Origin: CAYRVX01 sp964642165
GTDB taxonomy: Bacteria; Planctomycetota; Phycisphaerae; SM23-33
Direction: 5' to 3'
Length of the DNA stretch: 34,087 nucleotides
Assembly (NCBI GenBank): GCA_964642165.1
Contig: CAZXOC010000046.1
Location: 1 to 34,087 of the forward strand
The notes beneath the pieces are model-generated. The model had not been told where the DNA came from. It worked only from the letters and a program-made list of their open reading frames with translations, and did not search any database. Below, piece by piece: positions 20,401 to 22,506 of the stretch (positions within the stretch are counted from its first letter, which is position 1; every line of letters begins with the position of its first letter). The translations under genes and the position numbers were made by a program.

Positions 20401-21316
20401 CGTCGGGGTGATCACCTTCGACGAGAAGCTGCCCGACGCGGGACGATACCTGGTGCGGCTGGAGGGGGTGACCGACCAGGCCGGCAACGCCCTCGCGGGC
20501 GACAACGACCGGGTCCTGACTGCCCTGGCGGGGGACGTGACCGGCGACCTCCACGTGGACGCCGCCGATCGGGACGCCACCGACGCGCTGGACGGCACCG
20601 AGCCGATCGAGGGCGCCTCGGCCGAGCAGGTGCGGGCCGACCTCAACGCCGACGGCCGCATCGACGCCGCCGACGCCGACCTGGTCGACGCCGCCCTGGG
20701 CAGCGACGCCCGGTCGATCGCCGACCCCAAGCCGCCGCTGCCGGGCGACGCCAACGGCGACTGTATCGTGGACTTCCTGGACTACATAGCCGTCAAGCGG
20801 CACATCGGCAGGAACTCGGCCGGGTGGGCACAGGGCGACTTCGACGCCGACGTCGACGTGGACCGCCGCGACGTCATGGTGCTGCGGCAGAACTTCGGGC
20901 AGTGGGTCGACCTCGCCGGACCGGGGCCGCTGGCCGCCGTGCCCGAAGCCCCCGCCGCCTCACCGGCCGGTGACGACGAGGCGCCCTTCGACACGCCGGC
21001 CCCCGCGGAGCAGGGCGAACCGGCCCCGGCGACGACGGAGGCCCCCCACGACGCCGGCGCGGGCGATGCCCCGTACGACGTCCTTCGGATCCGGCCGGCG
21101 CGGACGGTGTCCCTGCCCAAGGGCAGCTTGCCGGCCGCCGGACCCTACGCGCCCTTGCGGAGGGGCGCCGCGGGCATCGAGGTTGCCCGGGCGTTCGCCG
21201 CGCCGGACGCCGGCGGCGCGGGACTGGCCGGACCCCGGCTGATCCCGCGGTTGTGGGGGTCGCTGCTGCGGGGATCGCTCGGACGGGCCCTGCGCGGCGC
21301 GAGCTACCGCCGGTAG
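2..21316 (+). CDS. Giant secreted multidomain RTX / FG-GAP / cadherin-like / dockerin protein, 5' end outside window
   Basis: The frame is open from the first complete codon at position 2 to a TAG at 21314-21316, giving 7,104 residues with no start visible, so the N-terminus and any signal peptide lie to the left. An ATG at 356 sits inside an RTX repeat and is not a plausible start. Modules by nucleotide position: RTX (2-2460 and four later blocks), flagellin-IN-like (five copies), PPC-like (about 4200-5120 and 6490-6835), FG-GAP (7300-10690), ELWxxDGT-like (11140-12300), LRR with golvesin-like insertion (13000-14135), LamG (14190-14800), SdrD-B-like (15103-15290, 16129-16475), cadherin/He_PIG (16480-19160), VCBS-like (19165-19490), an unrecognised domain (19490-20135), an Ig-like domain and two dockerins (20525-20912). 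The tail is Pro/Ala-rich, then Arg-rich, with no membrane segment or PEP-CTERM motif. The role is inferred to be extracellular calcium-dependent adhesion or matrix. No catalytic domain was recognised. Confidence 0.93.
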   Translation, partial: DAVHGGAGDDEINGDDADDELHGEAGSDTIAGGEGADLIRGGEDDDAIEGNAGGDTIHGEGGVDTIRGGDGADEVHGGEGDDEIRGDEADDELYGDDGDDEIHGGDGSDAIHGGDGEDVIFGDDGEVASGGGTAVARVVASVGGAADVIDGGRDDDILLGGEGGDTITGAAGDDAIVGDHGEVESAAGVVVGAESDSGAGAGADKIEGGAGRDVILGGADGDVILGGTDADVILGDDGRATLAGGAVAGVESAGGDGADTLDGGAGDDVLAGGGGNDRIVAGPGADAVLGDDGEVDVSASGAVERIEGKGTSGGKDDIEAGDGDDVVVGGPDADTIYGHEGADVLLGDNGRVVAGGEIATLDPTEGGDDTLRGNDGDDILLGGAGGDALFGAAGRDMIVGDNGRVARTDGVISSVATTDPHAGGADTIEGNDGDDILFGGFNLLATEDTLKGDAGSDVALGDNGRVVLDAGGSVLQVQPTDPADGGVDVMYGGDDPDRLYAQGEGDFVYGGGGDDLLVGGDGDDSLWGEAGRDVVWGGAEWLPYDTFAEADNFGKPPRFDEAEALYPTGLSGSDLPLITPVSLAGASLPGDAADGADALRGGAEGDWLFGGGNEDDLVGGDGSDYLDGGADNDDLRGGPGPDVILGGDNDDVLEGGDGIDQMYGDDAAPTTFGHGTDRLYGDAGNAAGVQQGQRLWGGGGRDYLYAYAPSIHIADERDEVGDQLLGGSGGDFLYGNLRRDTLDGGPGNENLYGDYLAGPNYAGNPDAATVGADDVIYGGSGEDMLYGGGGSDVLFGGADSDWIEGQEGHDQAYGGGWIDVLVLDVGIWTETGGFAFYEHLGDAFDGHFGNTQEGDAFDDNATDILLVEGSNWNDEIVLGESEVTLTGAEAAPADGRLGAGKTATFTLEIGDRTVGPVAVDDEPDNTNLDQLVGDVNDALAGPLADAAFAADAVQAVRVGDKLSLVTSGLGREAPVTIRVAEGDPAETLLHFADGQQAVPLLTVSFEYPSQDARQLLAHWRDAQGVPLVEQFRVSGLGGDDTLAFATGTAAVDVSVLSDRSDDWVGVLDGGPGGDLLIGTGARDRLDGGEGDDEIYGFGGDDRLWGGEGADDLYAGQGHDDLLGQGGRNRLYAWSFDPEGDYAEPFEAASAVEGTGDGSKQFGVFVDPATGLLYDDDGGGVYVLEDTGLNRMLGGGDNDELYGGTGVDFLYGDGGDDTLYRSDGSAFEDADGAQAGDAWKAFALENDKVWYYHGSGADDVITVDFVTEPGVLADRHLITRLTNHNGHYTFDAQIRLAFDARDADGELIWDPADVMFDLEALASDDPDARSAAIKDIQLNGGLLPDEGDFLVILIDALAGNDRVTVGPTVQRTVWVDAGPGDDHVEILSGSTILPDRTEQRSRNDEPDAAAALADSPLAGDVSYSGLTIDNPDDVDWYTLSFATAPVSGEVALESLSDSDGLTLELYELVDEELTRKAAAEAGAAAADRLDQASTADAPDEAYTIDAIEGVALLRGLTIHDAVDEDWFHFTLAYDAAHLVASGPAPEGGRLSGPATFSLSIGGGAAVPVIVHAGANETIDELVGDVNDALADARLGQDVVADRIGDRLTLRLADAGSTASLELSSANGVTRDELRFAEAVAAPPGGLTLREIHGVGALDAALYDEIGGAAVPGRVAINAPSSTTTVDLTALPRGEYWLEVSGTEGQRYELRPAVGDGGETLIDLGGSGQTAIALGAPGGVSLAADTTYYLKVASENLTPTIYDLHVDLGAGPATEVDLAAATDAIRRDILLGGEGHDVLGGGPSEDWIFGGPGNDVLSGGLDRQASDLLFGNEGDDTFQLIPDALPFIKGTWETYVPTLVDRFDGGAGDDRVLFLGGDLDRLNRPVPDEVAIRYNRILHRYEFTSLVWDIANQRFAVDADLLIGLFDLPGSGRLAETAEPGESATFYLIVDGDEDGRVLVTVEDDTSSAGRQDLVDRVSAALAAADLAGEVEAGPEGNRLALRRVSPGPGASLDVVGANAVAQTKLGLFDSRRAHEPNRRFEQNYVFYQAVGVERTVIETRAGNDVVHGAPEYMLPNTLSEWGIDPGDYEQRGLISALEIRGGEGADQLFGGALDDLIDGGPGDDFLFGGEGDDRLLGGGGSDLIVGDDHFRPDRRETVVRGPASGTNDDVDFAAMLPAVGPGAVIDDLTLHAGDAGDWYVLPVPEAFQRFGDRQAAYLSAEMISLEFLETTVADPEEYLLRLFAGENAADPDEPLHVVPVEQYPGVPEYYLLHVRNVNALGLVATAALPEDGRLSADATLTLRVDGARDVPITIPAAATDGGDMTAANASPADLVDDVNGALAAAGLGEEATASLAGDRLVLAPAAGTTLEIVEANQTVAIELHLRAGQNTAAPPDAMGRYRLTFSEDLGRTLHAPVEPGDFQTQSADLADQPVVLPLGDVNGDGFADFVAAVRDDLGESAELAGLGVDHIGPSFARVYFGSADPGDAMFDEFGVSLELPAPVQSPSVFGSQSILVPAGDLNGDGIGDIAVAVTMAEPADLPPAWPPPVFHAHGVYLLFGGDWTGTIDVVHDADVTIKGLRGALSVAAAGDFDRDAEDCDDLLVGDVDLSNNSGKAYLFSGRTGDWPDVVLSADFSDAAGDNAFAVDNDPRGPLYVEGLWHRTDRRGADPGHSADDSYYFGDDARGDYDAGPFAVGGRIVTPDVDLTGAHFGELSFGYYLQTEAIDGYDRAAVLVGREIAAGQWEFEPLADIDNESGLLVDPTTGWTTLNVRLAPSLFGQTVRFAFDFDTIDAVANGHEGWYVDDVLVRTIEAKMSFEDATTEGLGSSVAGAGDFDGDGLNDLAILVAENASGEGEVRVHCSDGTTVTLDGFGEPLEGYALLAAGDVDGDGLGDLLVSGPAKSWLVTGGAGATDYNADAPAHVLPLGDVDGDGCADLGAAALETTPAIAQGIELAHQVGQVYFGGEDGPDFAAPDMVLEPASPAYSAASAATIRPLLFGTPGDVNGEEAGVHYAELALADHFGGRVNVLLGRPLREPLLADVDVAPREDFRFELARPVVIPAPAPPEGVRLSGDPEQTDLGEAFRLEGTVADEMLSRAQDIGDFNADGVDDLLVTGQFDSYVLLGPVDLPVQADVAGRAAVIVDSASLGRPAERMGDLDGDGASDLVFARQDGAGTTVSIVYGSVDVPARVLTTPGASDPLAASFQQFDLPYADEGLTLHVLEFNEDAYADLLAAWPDGVDGDRFGWVYSGLEIARLKGDPYTPFDPAGTDSQIARLLVDGTADANDLRVTVAGDVNGDGLEDVLLANPSCAEPAGPPLPSLPKLGRAYVVLGRPDPEPWATVEIALADESPSGPIGDALYEDFALGGSIAALGDVNRDGYDDFAVGRDTEDADNAVGSLLVFYGSADPGGSFVGAPGRALLGDVTIRRAAAGELTPGVSIHGALGATAGDFDGDGRMDLAVGETARTVTNASGDVLRLDERGHVHVFWSVAEGPGELLLDDADVTLRGEGEHDGFGRLPATPQIDVDGDRYDDLLVGAPGAMAFAVGPLPGAGMVYFIYGSPRPVDLSGVDAETLTNRTITGSGDFLVERGTGIPAVFADQDFDGDGLLDTDRYTLAADQAERWYRFTTLGDGSGGTQLRVLPVAEDARTLWIAPSDDGNPQSSPTGATYPLGSGTSPIVLELELGSFLPYLDEPEGIDSFTLNLEYANLHQDLALGAVVSVVRLNDQLVFGTAERKLAVTDGTAAGTQEIAVFDSAPRSLAAVGGEVYFAVEDAAGAGNGGSPTEEVYSLRKTDGTPGNVTEIAGELWTWPRDLVGVGGSLYFRLAPYEEGEAELWRVVGDAAEMLFDMSSGVNHLTRVGDFLYFTADLTGYFPGEPDKEGLRVWRIRPGDVWEPVSEPALTGLDIDNLTAVGDRLYFTTHGGHRLWSVGNGEPAATIHLDEFGKPPMGTLTAIGEWLFFTRQNAAGTPWELHAYDGTTEWTFDLPGGHTDPSRLIGLGATVYLTAARGGKYALLRYAGDDIQVVRSFADRPANLHVAGGQLYFTTSDGLWTIEGRTPVLLTPAPPTELQALTPIGEKLYFGVTDLYVATGTDVQKVETIGPFSLSLTVEVLEEEGDGQAGASDATAAGQVAFDDAILLDSVSGRIEIDLTDGMRELLAAGKTRATLRIGAAGAGVSLDVRRAGHGGRTGLEAALPRQEGVLVDVYDADGGLLAEGRAIVDTRAYEAGTYYLRVHNPFVGETAGPIPFAVEVVPPDPGATHAASDRDEMHGGDGDDLLIGRGQLDRIFGESGDDAFVAEVIEVFDLAGGEVRRDPPAYDHSSIQPRPADPVVDVPDAALTGRLAEALAIPVTTSYAGAPLVRLPFYASELNTITRLDAFDAGIADLAGLQFATNLRQVNLAGNAIGDIAPLGAGRDRATGAPVGLFRVEHLALDRNAIDDAGPLELLRRLERLSLDHNAVTDVAPLAGLGALDFLSLDAQDDQGQLLADVGDLAGLRGLQWLSLYGNAVSDVSPLADLPGLRWLYLHDNVIRDIEGLTRQRLVDDGDAGYAETGADWLGNLHPVSGAFEADYRYHPPTIGEEGTATWTFDDLAPGEYEVLVTWPAHRSRAVNVMYSVYEDAGWLGDYEVDQTLPPAGEPLGGRPWQSLGTFEVATAPLTVEVRSAWEGFVAADAVRLVGAPAPPLEVLTLDTNPLDNRAHELFLPELAAASVAVRYDDDPSAPVVQPIDPQAADGRLAFDGIDDAVRIEGFAGIVGLDSRTVTAWIKTASPASQAIVSWGQGTTGHSWTLGLQQVAPDEAVLRADVTGGHVRGATNLADGRWHHVAVSWADDGSPDIADAVLYVDGVPDTATGSQEIVDTIAGVDVHLGVGFYGAPFDGQMNDVRIHAAALDAQQIADDMDATLTGDEPDLAGAWSFNEADGEVVLDVSPHERHGMLGEPGLVETQPERQAGLARPIQVVAGDADGDAVYLEAEAEAPLAVEIVGGWLDAWADAGFAGTARVTIVAHDRLDKLGDPGGRTGTTAVGVTVNDIAVYGSKYDDANANGGRDGGEAGLEGVTIFNDTDGGGWPEDGEPITYTDANGDYALTNAGLVAIGGPVAVVGTADARVDGKVLAASVDLVVTVDGMAESVSIPAIGPAQPAVVAAQGPPALGEPCFGPVFDIAVADSFGPAFETIGDAGGKVFFSAWDIVTHLNDRIQAGSQLIGRVEAIVITEGPEELVAFRTIEVGSQAQLDVMPVEGCEAIGFMEPGLAVGTDGFNATHDNENVDDLVADLNAAIEQSAHAGNLVAGREGDRITFTATEAPFGATLEVEDLAGAGSEIGYPTPRSGTGTSWVVIGEMPTEEMMPVSPPDGLQFVVVAGLTHVATGIDFGNQLQRGAIQGRVWEDADRNGEDEGEPGLEGVTIYLDLDRDGRLDAGEPTTVTAADNLATPEDETGTYAFQGLVPRDYVVAGVPQVGWAQSSPAGEEGHFVTVFPGHTVAGIHFGNYQRPEFTSSPITTAVEDAAYTYSIATTHPNPSETLTISPVTLPAWLELIDHGDGTATLSGPPGNAHVGGNLVVLRVEDSTGATDDQGFTVTVANTNDAPHFTSTPTLSAPEDSPYAYDVAAGDDDLLAAGVVEALAIRAAGEMPDWLELTDHGDGTATLSGTPGNEAPDTGAVLLEVEDAAGQTDTQSFTLMVTDRNDPPTVAAAIPDQAATEDAPWSFTFAADAFADVDPGDTLTYAATLPDGSELPAWLPFNPDERTFSATPANDHVGTITVKVTATDAGPASASDEFDLTVHNTNDAPTVAHPIADQEATEDVGFDLTYAADAFEDVDAGDTLTYAAALADGAPLPAWLAFDPAGRTFAGTPANDDVGTIHVKVTAEDEDGEAADDVFAVTVANANDAPAAASPITDQEATEDAYFELTFAADAFDDVDAGDSLTYAAALADDSPLPAWLTFDAPSRTFHGTPGNGDVGTIVIKVTATDTAPASTSDEFGLTVLNTNDAPTVAHPIAGQAATEDVPFGFTFAADTFEDVDAGETLTYAAALADGSPLPAWLAFDGATRTLSGTATNDDVGTIALQVTATDGAGAAASDTFDIQVTNTNDAPIVAEPIPDVLATEDAPLRLTLAAGAFADVDAGDTLTFSAVLACGLPLPAWLAFDPAARTFAGTPANEDVGTVCVEVTAADTSGASVSDAFCITVENANDEPRFVSAPGTQAVEDDLYVYDLAADDDDLRAAGAAESLSVGATDLPVWLTLTDHGDGTARLSGTPGNEHVGGHEVTLRVTDAAGAAAEQSFLLVVQNTNDEPYFTSTVPTEATEDAACSYAIAAGDGDAGDVLRITAPGLPLWLELEDFGDGTGRLFGTPANRDVGDNAVTLRVTDAAGAGADQSFTIAVANTNDDPVAADDAWTTPENAPLAVPAPGVLANDADPDAGDAVTVIASDAASAWGAPVTVQPDGSFTYDPTGRFDWLGWGGSYRDTFGYTIGDGHGATAAATVTITVTGVGAMGLLTWHSYDVTTSAGAPQAVVLDEAYGLAAELELYESADDGGVAFGTPLATYTPGPDPESGNQCRVEGFWSNGSGDLQYPYVGTSTVERGADENETNTPYPRGVSDLQVHPPESDHLVVVAFVAPVDGLYAVRDLAARRIDDRIPSSQDVVYRVFDSAEAEVTSMTATLDQAWVTDSNTYTLGELHAGDRVYFGVDRADHYWWDSTEIAWTIQGAPAPDPLRIVAWHSSAEHALGVGEALLEAGDDGAFAEPRAGGLHRLVVAFSEPINPGSFTASGVHVRGLDSDGQPVDLSGLAVSTGVRGGGTVGVITFDEKLPDAGRYLVRLEGVTDQAGNALAGDNDRVLTALAGDVTGDLHVDAADRDATDALDGTEPIEGASAEQVRADLNADGRIDAADADLVDAALGSDARSIADPKPPLPGDANGDCIVDFLDYIAVKRHIGRNSAGWAQGDFDADVDVDRRDVMVLRQNFGQWVDLAGPGPLAAVPEAPAASPAGDDEAPFDTPAPAEQGEPAPATTEAPHDAGAGDAPYDVLRIRPARTVSLPKGSLPAAGPYAPLRRGAAGIEVARAFAAPDAGGAGLAGPRLIPRLWGSLLRGSLGRALRGASYRR
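2660..2990 (+). other. Flagellin-IN-like module, copy 1
   Basis: The encoded pattern is DGRL..., a beta-strand ATFTLEIG, then LDQLVGDVNDALA, then VGDKLSLVTSG and a closing LHFADGQ. The order of strand, (D/E)LVxDVNxAL helix and GDxLxL hairpin resembles the flagellin hook IN motif (Pfam Flagellin_IN). The family match is by eye. The recurrence within the protein is directly visible. Confidence 0.6.
3186..3660 (+). repeat. RTX block 2
   Basis: Nonapeptides such as GGPGGDLLI, GGEGDDEIY and GGEGADDLY are visible. About 170 bp of non-repeat sequence (3390-3560) interrupts the block before GGGDNDELY and GDGGDDTLY resume. Confidence 0.88.
4200..5120 (+). other. Two PPC-like beta-sandwich modules flanking flagellin-IN-like copy 2
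   Basis: The encoded segments SGLTIDNPDDVDWYTLSF (about 4267-4320) and LLRGLTIHDAVDEDWFHFTL (about 4531-4590) carry the 'hDxxDxDWF/Yxhxh' signature of bacterial pre-peptidase C-terminal (PPC) domains. The second module resumes after the intervening IN-like copy, with PRGEYWLEVSG near 5073-5102, so that module seems to be inserted into a PPC-like fold. The domain assignment is by pattern only. Confidence 0.55.
4620..4915 (+). other. Flagellin-IN-like module, copy 2
   Basis: GGRLSGPATFSLSIGGG is followed by IDELVGDVNDALADARLG, IGDRLTLRL and ELRFAEA. This is the clearest match to copy 1, sharing the L-V-G-D-V-N-D-A-L core. Confidence 0.6.
5352..5515 (+). repeat. RTX block 3
   Basis: Short run: LLGGEGHDVLGGGPSEDWI, FGGPGNDVLSGG and FGNEGDDTFQL. 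Confidence 0.85.
5780..6087 (+). other. Flagellin-IN-like module, copy 3
   Basis: GESATFYLIVDGDEDG, then RQDLVDRVSAALAAADLAG, EGNRLALRRVS and a closing AQTKLGLFD. This is the most diverged of the first four copies: D-V-N is replaced by R-V-S. Confidence 0.5.
6292..6450 (+). repeat. RTX block 4
   Basis: Five consecutive units from GGEGADQLFGGALDDLIDGG to LLGGGGSDLIVGD. Confidence 0.87.
6490..6835 (+). other. PPC-like module
   Basis: VIDDLTLHAGDAGDWYVLPV has the same hydrophobic-Asp-Trp-Tyr signature as the modules at 4200-5120. EYYLLHVRNVNALG, a C-terminal strand typical of PPC-type sandwiches, lies near 6798-6840. Confidence 0.45.
6850..7170 (+). other. Flagellin-IN-like module, copy 4
   Basis: DGRLSADATLTLRVDG, then PADLVDDVNGALAAAGLG, LAGDRLVLAP and ELHLRAGQ. 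The layout is the same as copy 1, with about ten extra residues before the helix. After it the chain enters the FG-GAP region. Confidence 0.58.
7299..10690 (+). repeat. FG-GAP / integrin-alpha-like beta-propeller repeats
   Basis: About 14 units contain G(D)hNGDGxxDhhhx calcium loops, for example LGDVNGDGFADFVAA, AGDLNGDGIGDIAVA, AGDFDGDGLNDLAIL, GDVDGDGLGDLLVSG and AGDFDGDGRMDLAVGE, usually followed by YVhhG strands. These loops bind calcium in integrin alpha subunits. The number suggests two propellers. Some units are degenerate, with the loop aspartates replaced (for example at about 9005-9050 and 9660-9700). Confidence 0.85.
7966..8440 (+). other. Jelly-roll (MAM / immune-inhibitor-A-like) insertion within the FG-GAP region
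   Basis: Between two FG-GAP units lies about 155 residues with SYYFGD, VTPDVDLTGA, LSFGYYLQTE, VRFAFDFDTID and a closing GWYVDDVLV. The last element is the hallmark final strand of MAM-like or immune-inhibitor-A-type jelly rolls that follow metallopeptidase domains. No peptidase accompanies it here, so a binding role is likely. The family name is tentative. Confidence 0.55.
11140..12300 (+). repeat. ELWxxDGT-like beta-propeller repeats
   Basis: Repeating pairs of 'VGGxLYF' and 'xLWxxDGTxxGT' type strands are visible: LAVTDGTAAGTQEI, AVGGEVYFAV, SLRKTDGTPGN, GVGGSLYFRL, AELWRVVGD, RVGDFLYFTAD, AVGDRLYFTT, AIGEWLFFT, LHAYDGTTEW and PIGEKLYFGV. The ELWxxDGT repeat is a recognised beta-propeller motif of secreted bacterial proteins. 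Later copies lose the DGT core. Confidence 0.78.
12798..12905 (+). repeat. RTX block 5 (short)
   Basis: DEMHGGDGDDLLIGRGQLD, then IFGESGDDAF: three units, the last RTX in the protein, directly before the leucine-rich repeats. Confidence 0.8.
13010..13620 (+). repeat. Leucine-rich repeats
   Basis: About six repeats of the bacterial (internalin / SDS22-like) type are visible: LRQVNLAGNAIGDIAPLG, VEHLALDRNAIDDAGPLE, LERLSLDHNAVTDVAPLA, LDFLSLDAQDDQG, LQWLSLYGNAVSDVSPLA and LRWLYLHDNVIRDIEGL. Such repeats usually form protein-binding solenoids. Confidence 0.87.
13632..14045 (+). other. Golvesin C-terminal-like domain inserted in the LRR
   Basis: The segment runs from GYAETGADWL through ATWTFDDLAPGEYEVLVTWP, RAVNVMYSVY, WQSLGTFEV and VTVEVRS-like strands to AADAVRLVG. 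This order (W..G, ATWTF.L.PG.YEV.VTW, N..Y.VY, W..LG.F, ADAVRL) matches the golvesin / xanthan-lyase-associated C-terminal beta-sandwich, probably a carbohydrate-binding-type fold. Immediately afterwards LEVLTLDTNPLDNRAHELF (14056-14112) resumes the LRR. Confidence 0.68.
14190..14800 (+). other. LamG / concanavalin-A-like lectin domain
   Basis: LAFDGIDDAVRIEGF, RTVTAWIKTAS, SWTLGLQ, DGRWHHVAVSW, AVLYVDGVPD and DGQMNDVRIHAAAL are in the order typical of LamG jelly rolls, which bind glycans or glycoproteins. It is flanked by PVVQPIDPQ before and PIQVVAGDADGD after, which together look like the two halves of an Ig/cadherin-like domain. Confidence 0.82.
15103..15290 (+). other. SdrD-B-like module 1
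   Basis: GSKYDDANANGGRDGGEAGL, then EGVTIFNDTDGGG and TYTDANGDYAL. The Asp/Asn-rich loop followed by GL.GVTI and TDANGxY is the SdrD B-domain pattern of calcium-stabilised surface-protein stalks. Confidence 0.75.
15730..15978 (+). other. Flagellin-IN-like module, copy 5 (remote)
   Basis: NVDDLVADLNAAIEQSAHAG, then GREGDRITFTATE and ATLEVEDLAG. The helix-hairpin core is conserved, but this copy is 8.5 kb from the others and lies between the two SdrD-B-like modules. Confidence 0.5.
16129..16475 (+). other. SdrD-B-like module 2
   Basis: GAIQGRVWEDADRNGEDEGE, then GLEGVTIYLDLDRDGRLDAG, GTYAFQGLVPRDYVV and AGIHFGNYQ. This is a full-length copy and leads straight into the cadherin-like array. Confidence 0.8.
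16480..19160 (+). repeat. Nine tandem cadherin / He_PIG (Ig-like) repeats, order A-A-B-B-B-B-B-A-A
   Basis: Each repeat ends in a calcium-linker motif of the N(T/A)ND(A/E/D)P type (TDRNDPP in the second). Type A units (first two, last two) contain HGDGTATLSGTPGN-like sequence, diverged to FGDGTGRLFGTPAN in the last. Type B units (middle five) contain LPAWLAFDPAxRTFxGTPAN and VGTI.VKVTA. Type B matches He_PIG / dystroglycan-type cadherin repeats. Such arrays form extended stalks stiffened by calcium. Confidence 0.88.
17069..18583 (+). repeat. Five type-B repeats with an exact 303-bp period
   Basis: The 10-mer gcgaccgagg begins at 17099, 17402, 17705, 18008 and 18311, every interval being exactly 303 bp (101 codons). 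A second marker, ctgccggcgtggctg, recurs in at least four units. Between the first and last marker there is no net length change, which points to recent duplication, gene conversion or strong length constraint. Confidence 0.95.
19165..19490 (+). other. VCBS / Big_9-type Ig-like module
   Basis: AADDAWTTPENAPLAV, then GVLANDADPDAGD, VTVQPDGSFTYDPTG, DTFGYTIGDGHGA and ATVTITV. This is the standard order of VCBS/cadherin-like 'PDGSFTYxP...F.Y' repeats. A single copy closes the stalk region. Confidence 0.8.
20140..20515 (+). other. SbsA-like Ig domain
   Basis: LVVAFSEPINPGSFTASGV, GTVGVITFDEKLPDAGRYLV and GVTDQAGNALAGD carry the 'F.epl....' and 'L..Y.v.l.gv.D.aGN.L' signatures of SbsA-type bacterial Ig domains, which commonly precede dockerins in planctomycete secreted proteins. 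Confidence 0.7.
20525..20912 (+). other. Two dockerin-type EF-hand regions
   Basis: Region 1 contains GDVTGDLHVDAADRDATDAL and, after a spacer, ADLNADGRIDAADADLVDAA. Region 2 (from about 20740) contains GDANGDCIVDFLDYIAVKRH and GDFDADVDVDRRDVMVLRQN. Paired DxNxDxxhDxxDhxxh calcium loops define type-I dockerins. In planctomycetes many such tails have no known cohesin partner, so assembly into a cellulosome should not be assumed. Confidence 0.85.
21304..21316. other. 13-bp palindrome holding the stop codons of two convergent genes
   Basis: The sequence ctaccgccggtag is a perfect inverted repeat around a central base. It provides TAG at 21314-21316 for the giant + strand gene and TAG at 21306-21304 for the - strand gene. 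The two coding regions therefore overlap by 13 bp, and both proteins end in Tyr-Arg-Arg. No terminator fits between them. Confidence 0.95.
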
Positions 21317-22506
21317 AGCCGCGCGGCGGCGTCGTGGAGCCACTGCCTGGCGGTGTGGATGGCGGCCTCGTGGTCGAGCCAGCCGCGATGGACCTGCTCC
21401 GAGAGGAACTCCGCCAGCAGGCGCTTGACGAGCTGCGTCTTGCAGTACAGCCACTCGATGCAGCGGGCGTCGGAGGCCAGCAGCGTGCACCGGCAGGCGG
21501 GCAGGGCCTCCAGGCGGTACTGCATCGTCCGGCGGTACGTGCTGGGGCGGAAGTTGAACCACCACAGCCCCCCGGGCACGACGTTGGGGTAGATCCGCGC
21601 CGCCTGGACGATGTCCAGGTTGCTCAGGTTGGCGGCATTGACGAGCTCGAAGGTGCAGCCGGCGTAGAGGTCGAACAGGTCGTGCAGCCGCTCGATTCGG
21701 GCGGGGTCGTTGAGGGCGTGGTGACCGTGGGACCTCGTGCGCGGCTCGTACCCCGGCGTCGGGGGGACCATGCCCACGAACACCTGCACGTGGAAGCGCC
21801 GGGCGTCGAGCGCGCGAAGGAGCACGTGCCGCAGGTACTCCAGCACGTCGTCCGGGGCGTTCCCCGCGTCGCGCGGCTCGGGGATGGCGGTGCCGGCCGG
21901 CATGGGCGTGCGGACCACGCGCCGGCCCTGCCGGGCCTGCGCTTCCACGGCGGCCTCCACCTCGCGGGCCAGTCGGGCGATCTGCTCCCTCTCGTCGCCG
22001 CCCGCCAGGGCCTGGCGGACCTCCTCGATCTGCGGCAGCCGGCAGGAGCCCGTCAGGAAGAGCAGGTCCTCGATGTCGGCGAGGCCGTTGTCGCTGACGC
22101 GCCCGACCGTCAGGGCGGCCACGTTCACGCGCCGGCAGACCTCGCGCGCCCACCCGCGCCGGCGGCTGGTCTCGGCGATCTTCTCGCTCGCGGCGAGCAC
22201 GCTGCCGGCGTCGGTGAGCTCGACCTGCCAGAGGTCCTTCAGCGTGGCGCGGACGGCGCGGTTCCAGGCGGTGTTCCGCCCGGCGTGGAAGGCCCGGACG
22301 TACGCCTCGGCGCGGTCGCGCTCGGGCAGGGCCATCGCGTCGTCGGGCCAGGGGTAGCCCGCGCCCTCCAGCTCGCGACGGAACCAGAAGTAGTGGCCGA
22401 AGTCCCAGAAGCTGCTCGCGGCGAGCGACGCGGCGCCGTCCAGGTGGTTGTGCGTGTCCCAGACGGGCAGGGCAAGGATCTCGGGGAGCAGGCTCTTTCG
22501 CGTCAC
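21304..22506 (-). CDS. Uronate-isomerase-like protein (amidohydrolase-superfamily TIM barrel)
   Basis: This is a 400-residue protein starting at GTG 22506. The start overlaps the stop of the upstream lyase as GTGA, and a GGAG lies 7 nt upstream. The N-terminus contains VWDTHNHLDG, the DxHxH-type metal motif of the amidohydrolase superfamily. The C-terminal half has GGLWWFNFRP followed by LLASDARCIEWLYCK. This corresponds to the WWFN and 'TDSRS' catalytic-Asp regions of glucuronate isomerase (UxaC), with the Asp retained as S-D-A. UxaC is usually about 470 residues, so this is a shortened, diverged member. The expected reaction is interconversion of a hexuronate with its keto form, in the cytoplasm, since no signal peptide is seen. 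It probably acts on uronates released by the upstream lyase. Another amidohydrolase activity is possible. Confidence 0.78.
   Translation of the reverse strand: MTRKSLLPEILALPVWDTHNHLDGAASLAASSFWDFGHYFWFRRELEGAGYPWPDDAMALPERDRAEAYVRAFHAGRNTAWNRAVRATLKDLWQVELTDAGSVLAASEKIAETSRRRGWAREVCRRVNVAALTVGRVSDNGLADIEDLLFLTGSCRLPQIEEVRQALAGGDEREQIARLAREVEAAVEAQARQGRRVVRTPMPAGTAIPEPRDAGNAPDDVLEYLRHVLLRALDARRFHVQVFVGMVPPTPGYEPRTRSHGHHALNDPARIERLHDLFDLYAGCTFELVNAANLSNLDIVQAARIYPNVVPGGLWWFNFRPSTYRRTMQYRLEALPACRCTLLASDARCIEWLYCKTQLVKRLLAEFLSEQVHRGWLDHEAAIHTARQWLHDAAARLYRR

Noticed and set aside
15662..20803. A 1,713-codon open frame on the - strand opposite the giant gene
   Set aside because: It mirrors the GC-rich codon pattern of the + strand repeats, has low-complexity Arg/Val/Gly/His composition and no recognisable domain, and the + strand frame has clear protein families.
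20525..20912. Cellulosome component
   Set aside because: Dockerin-type EF-hands are present, but no cohesin or cellulose-active module is. Such tails are common in planctomycete proteins without cellulosomes.
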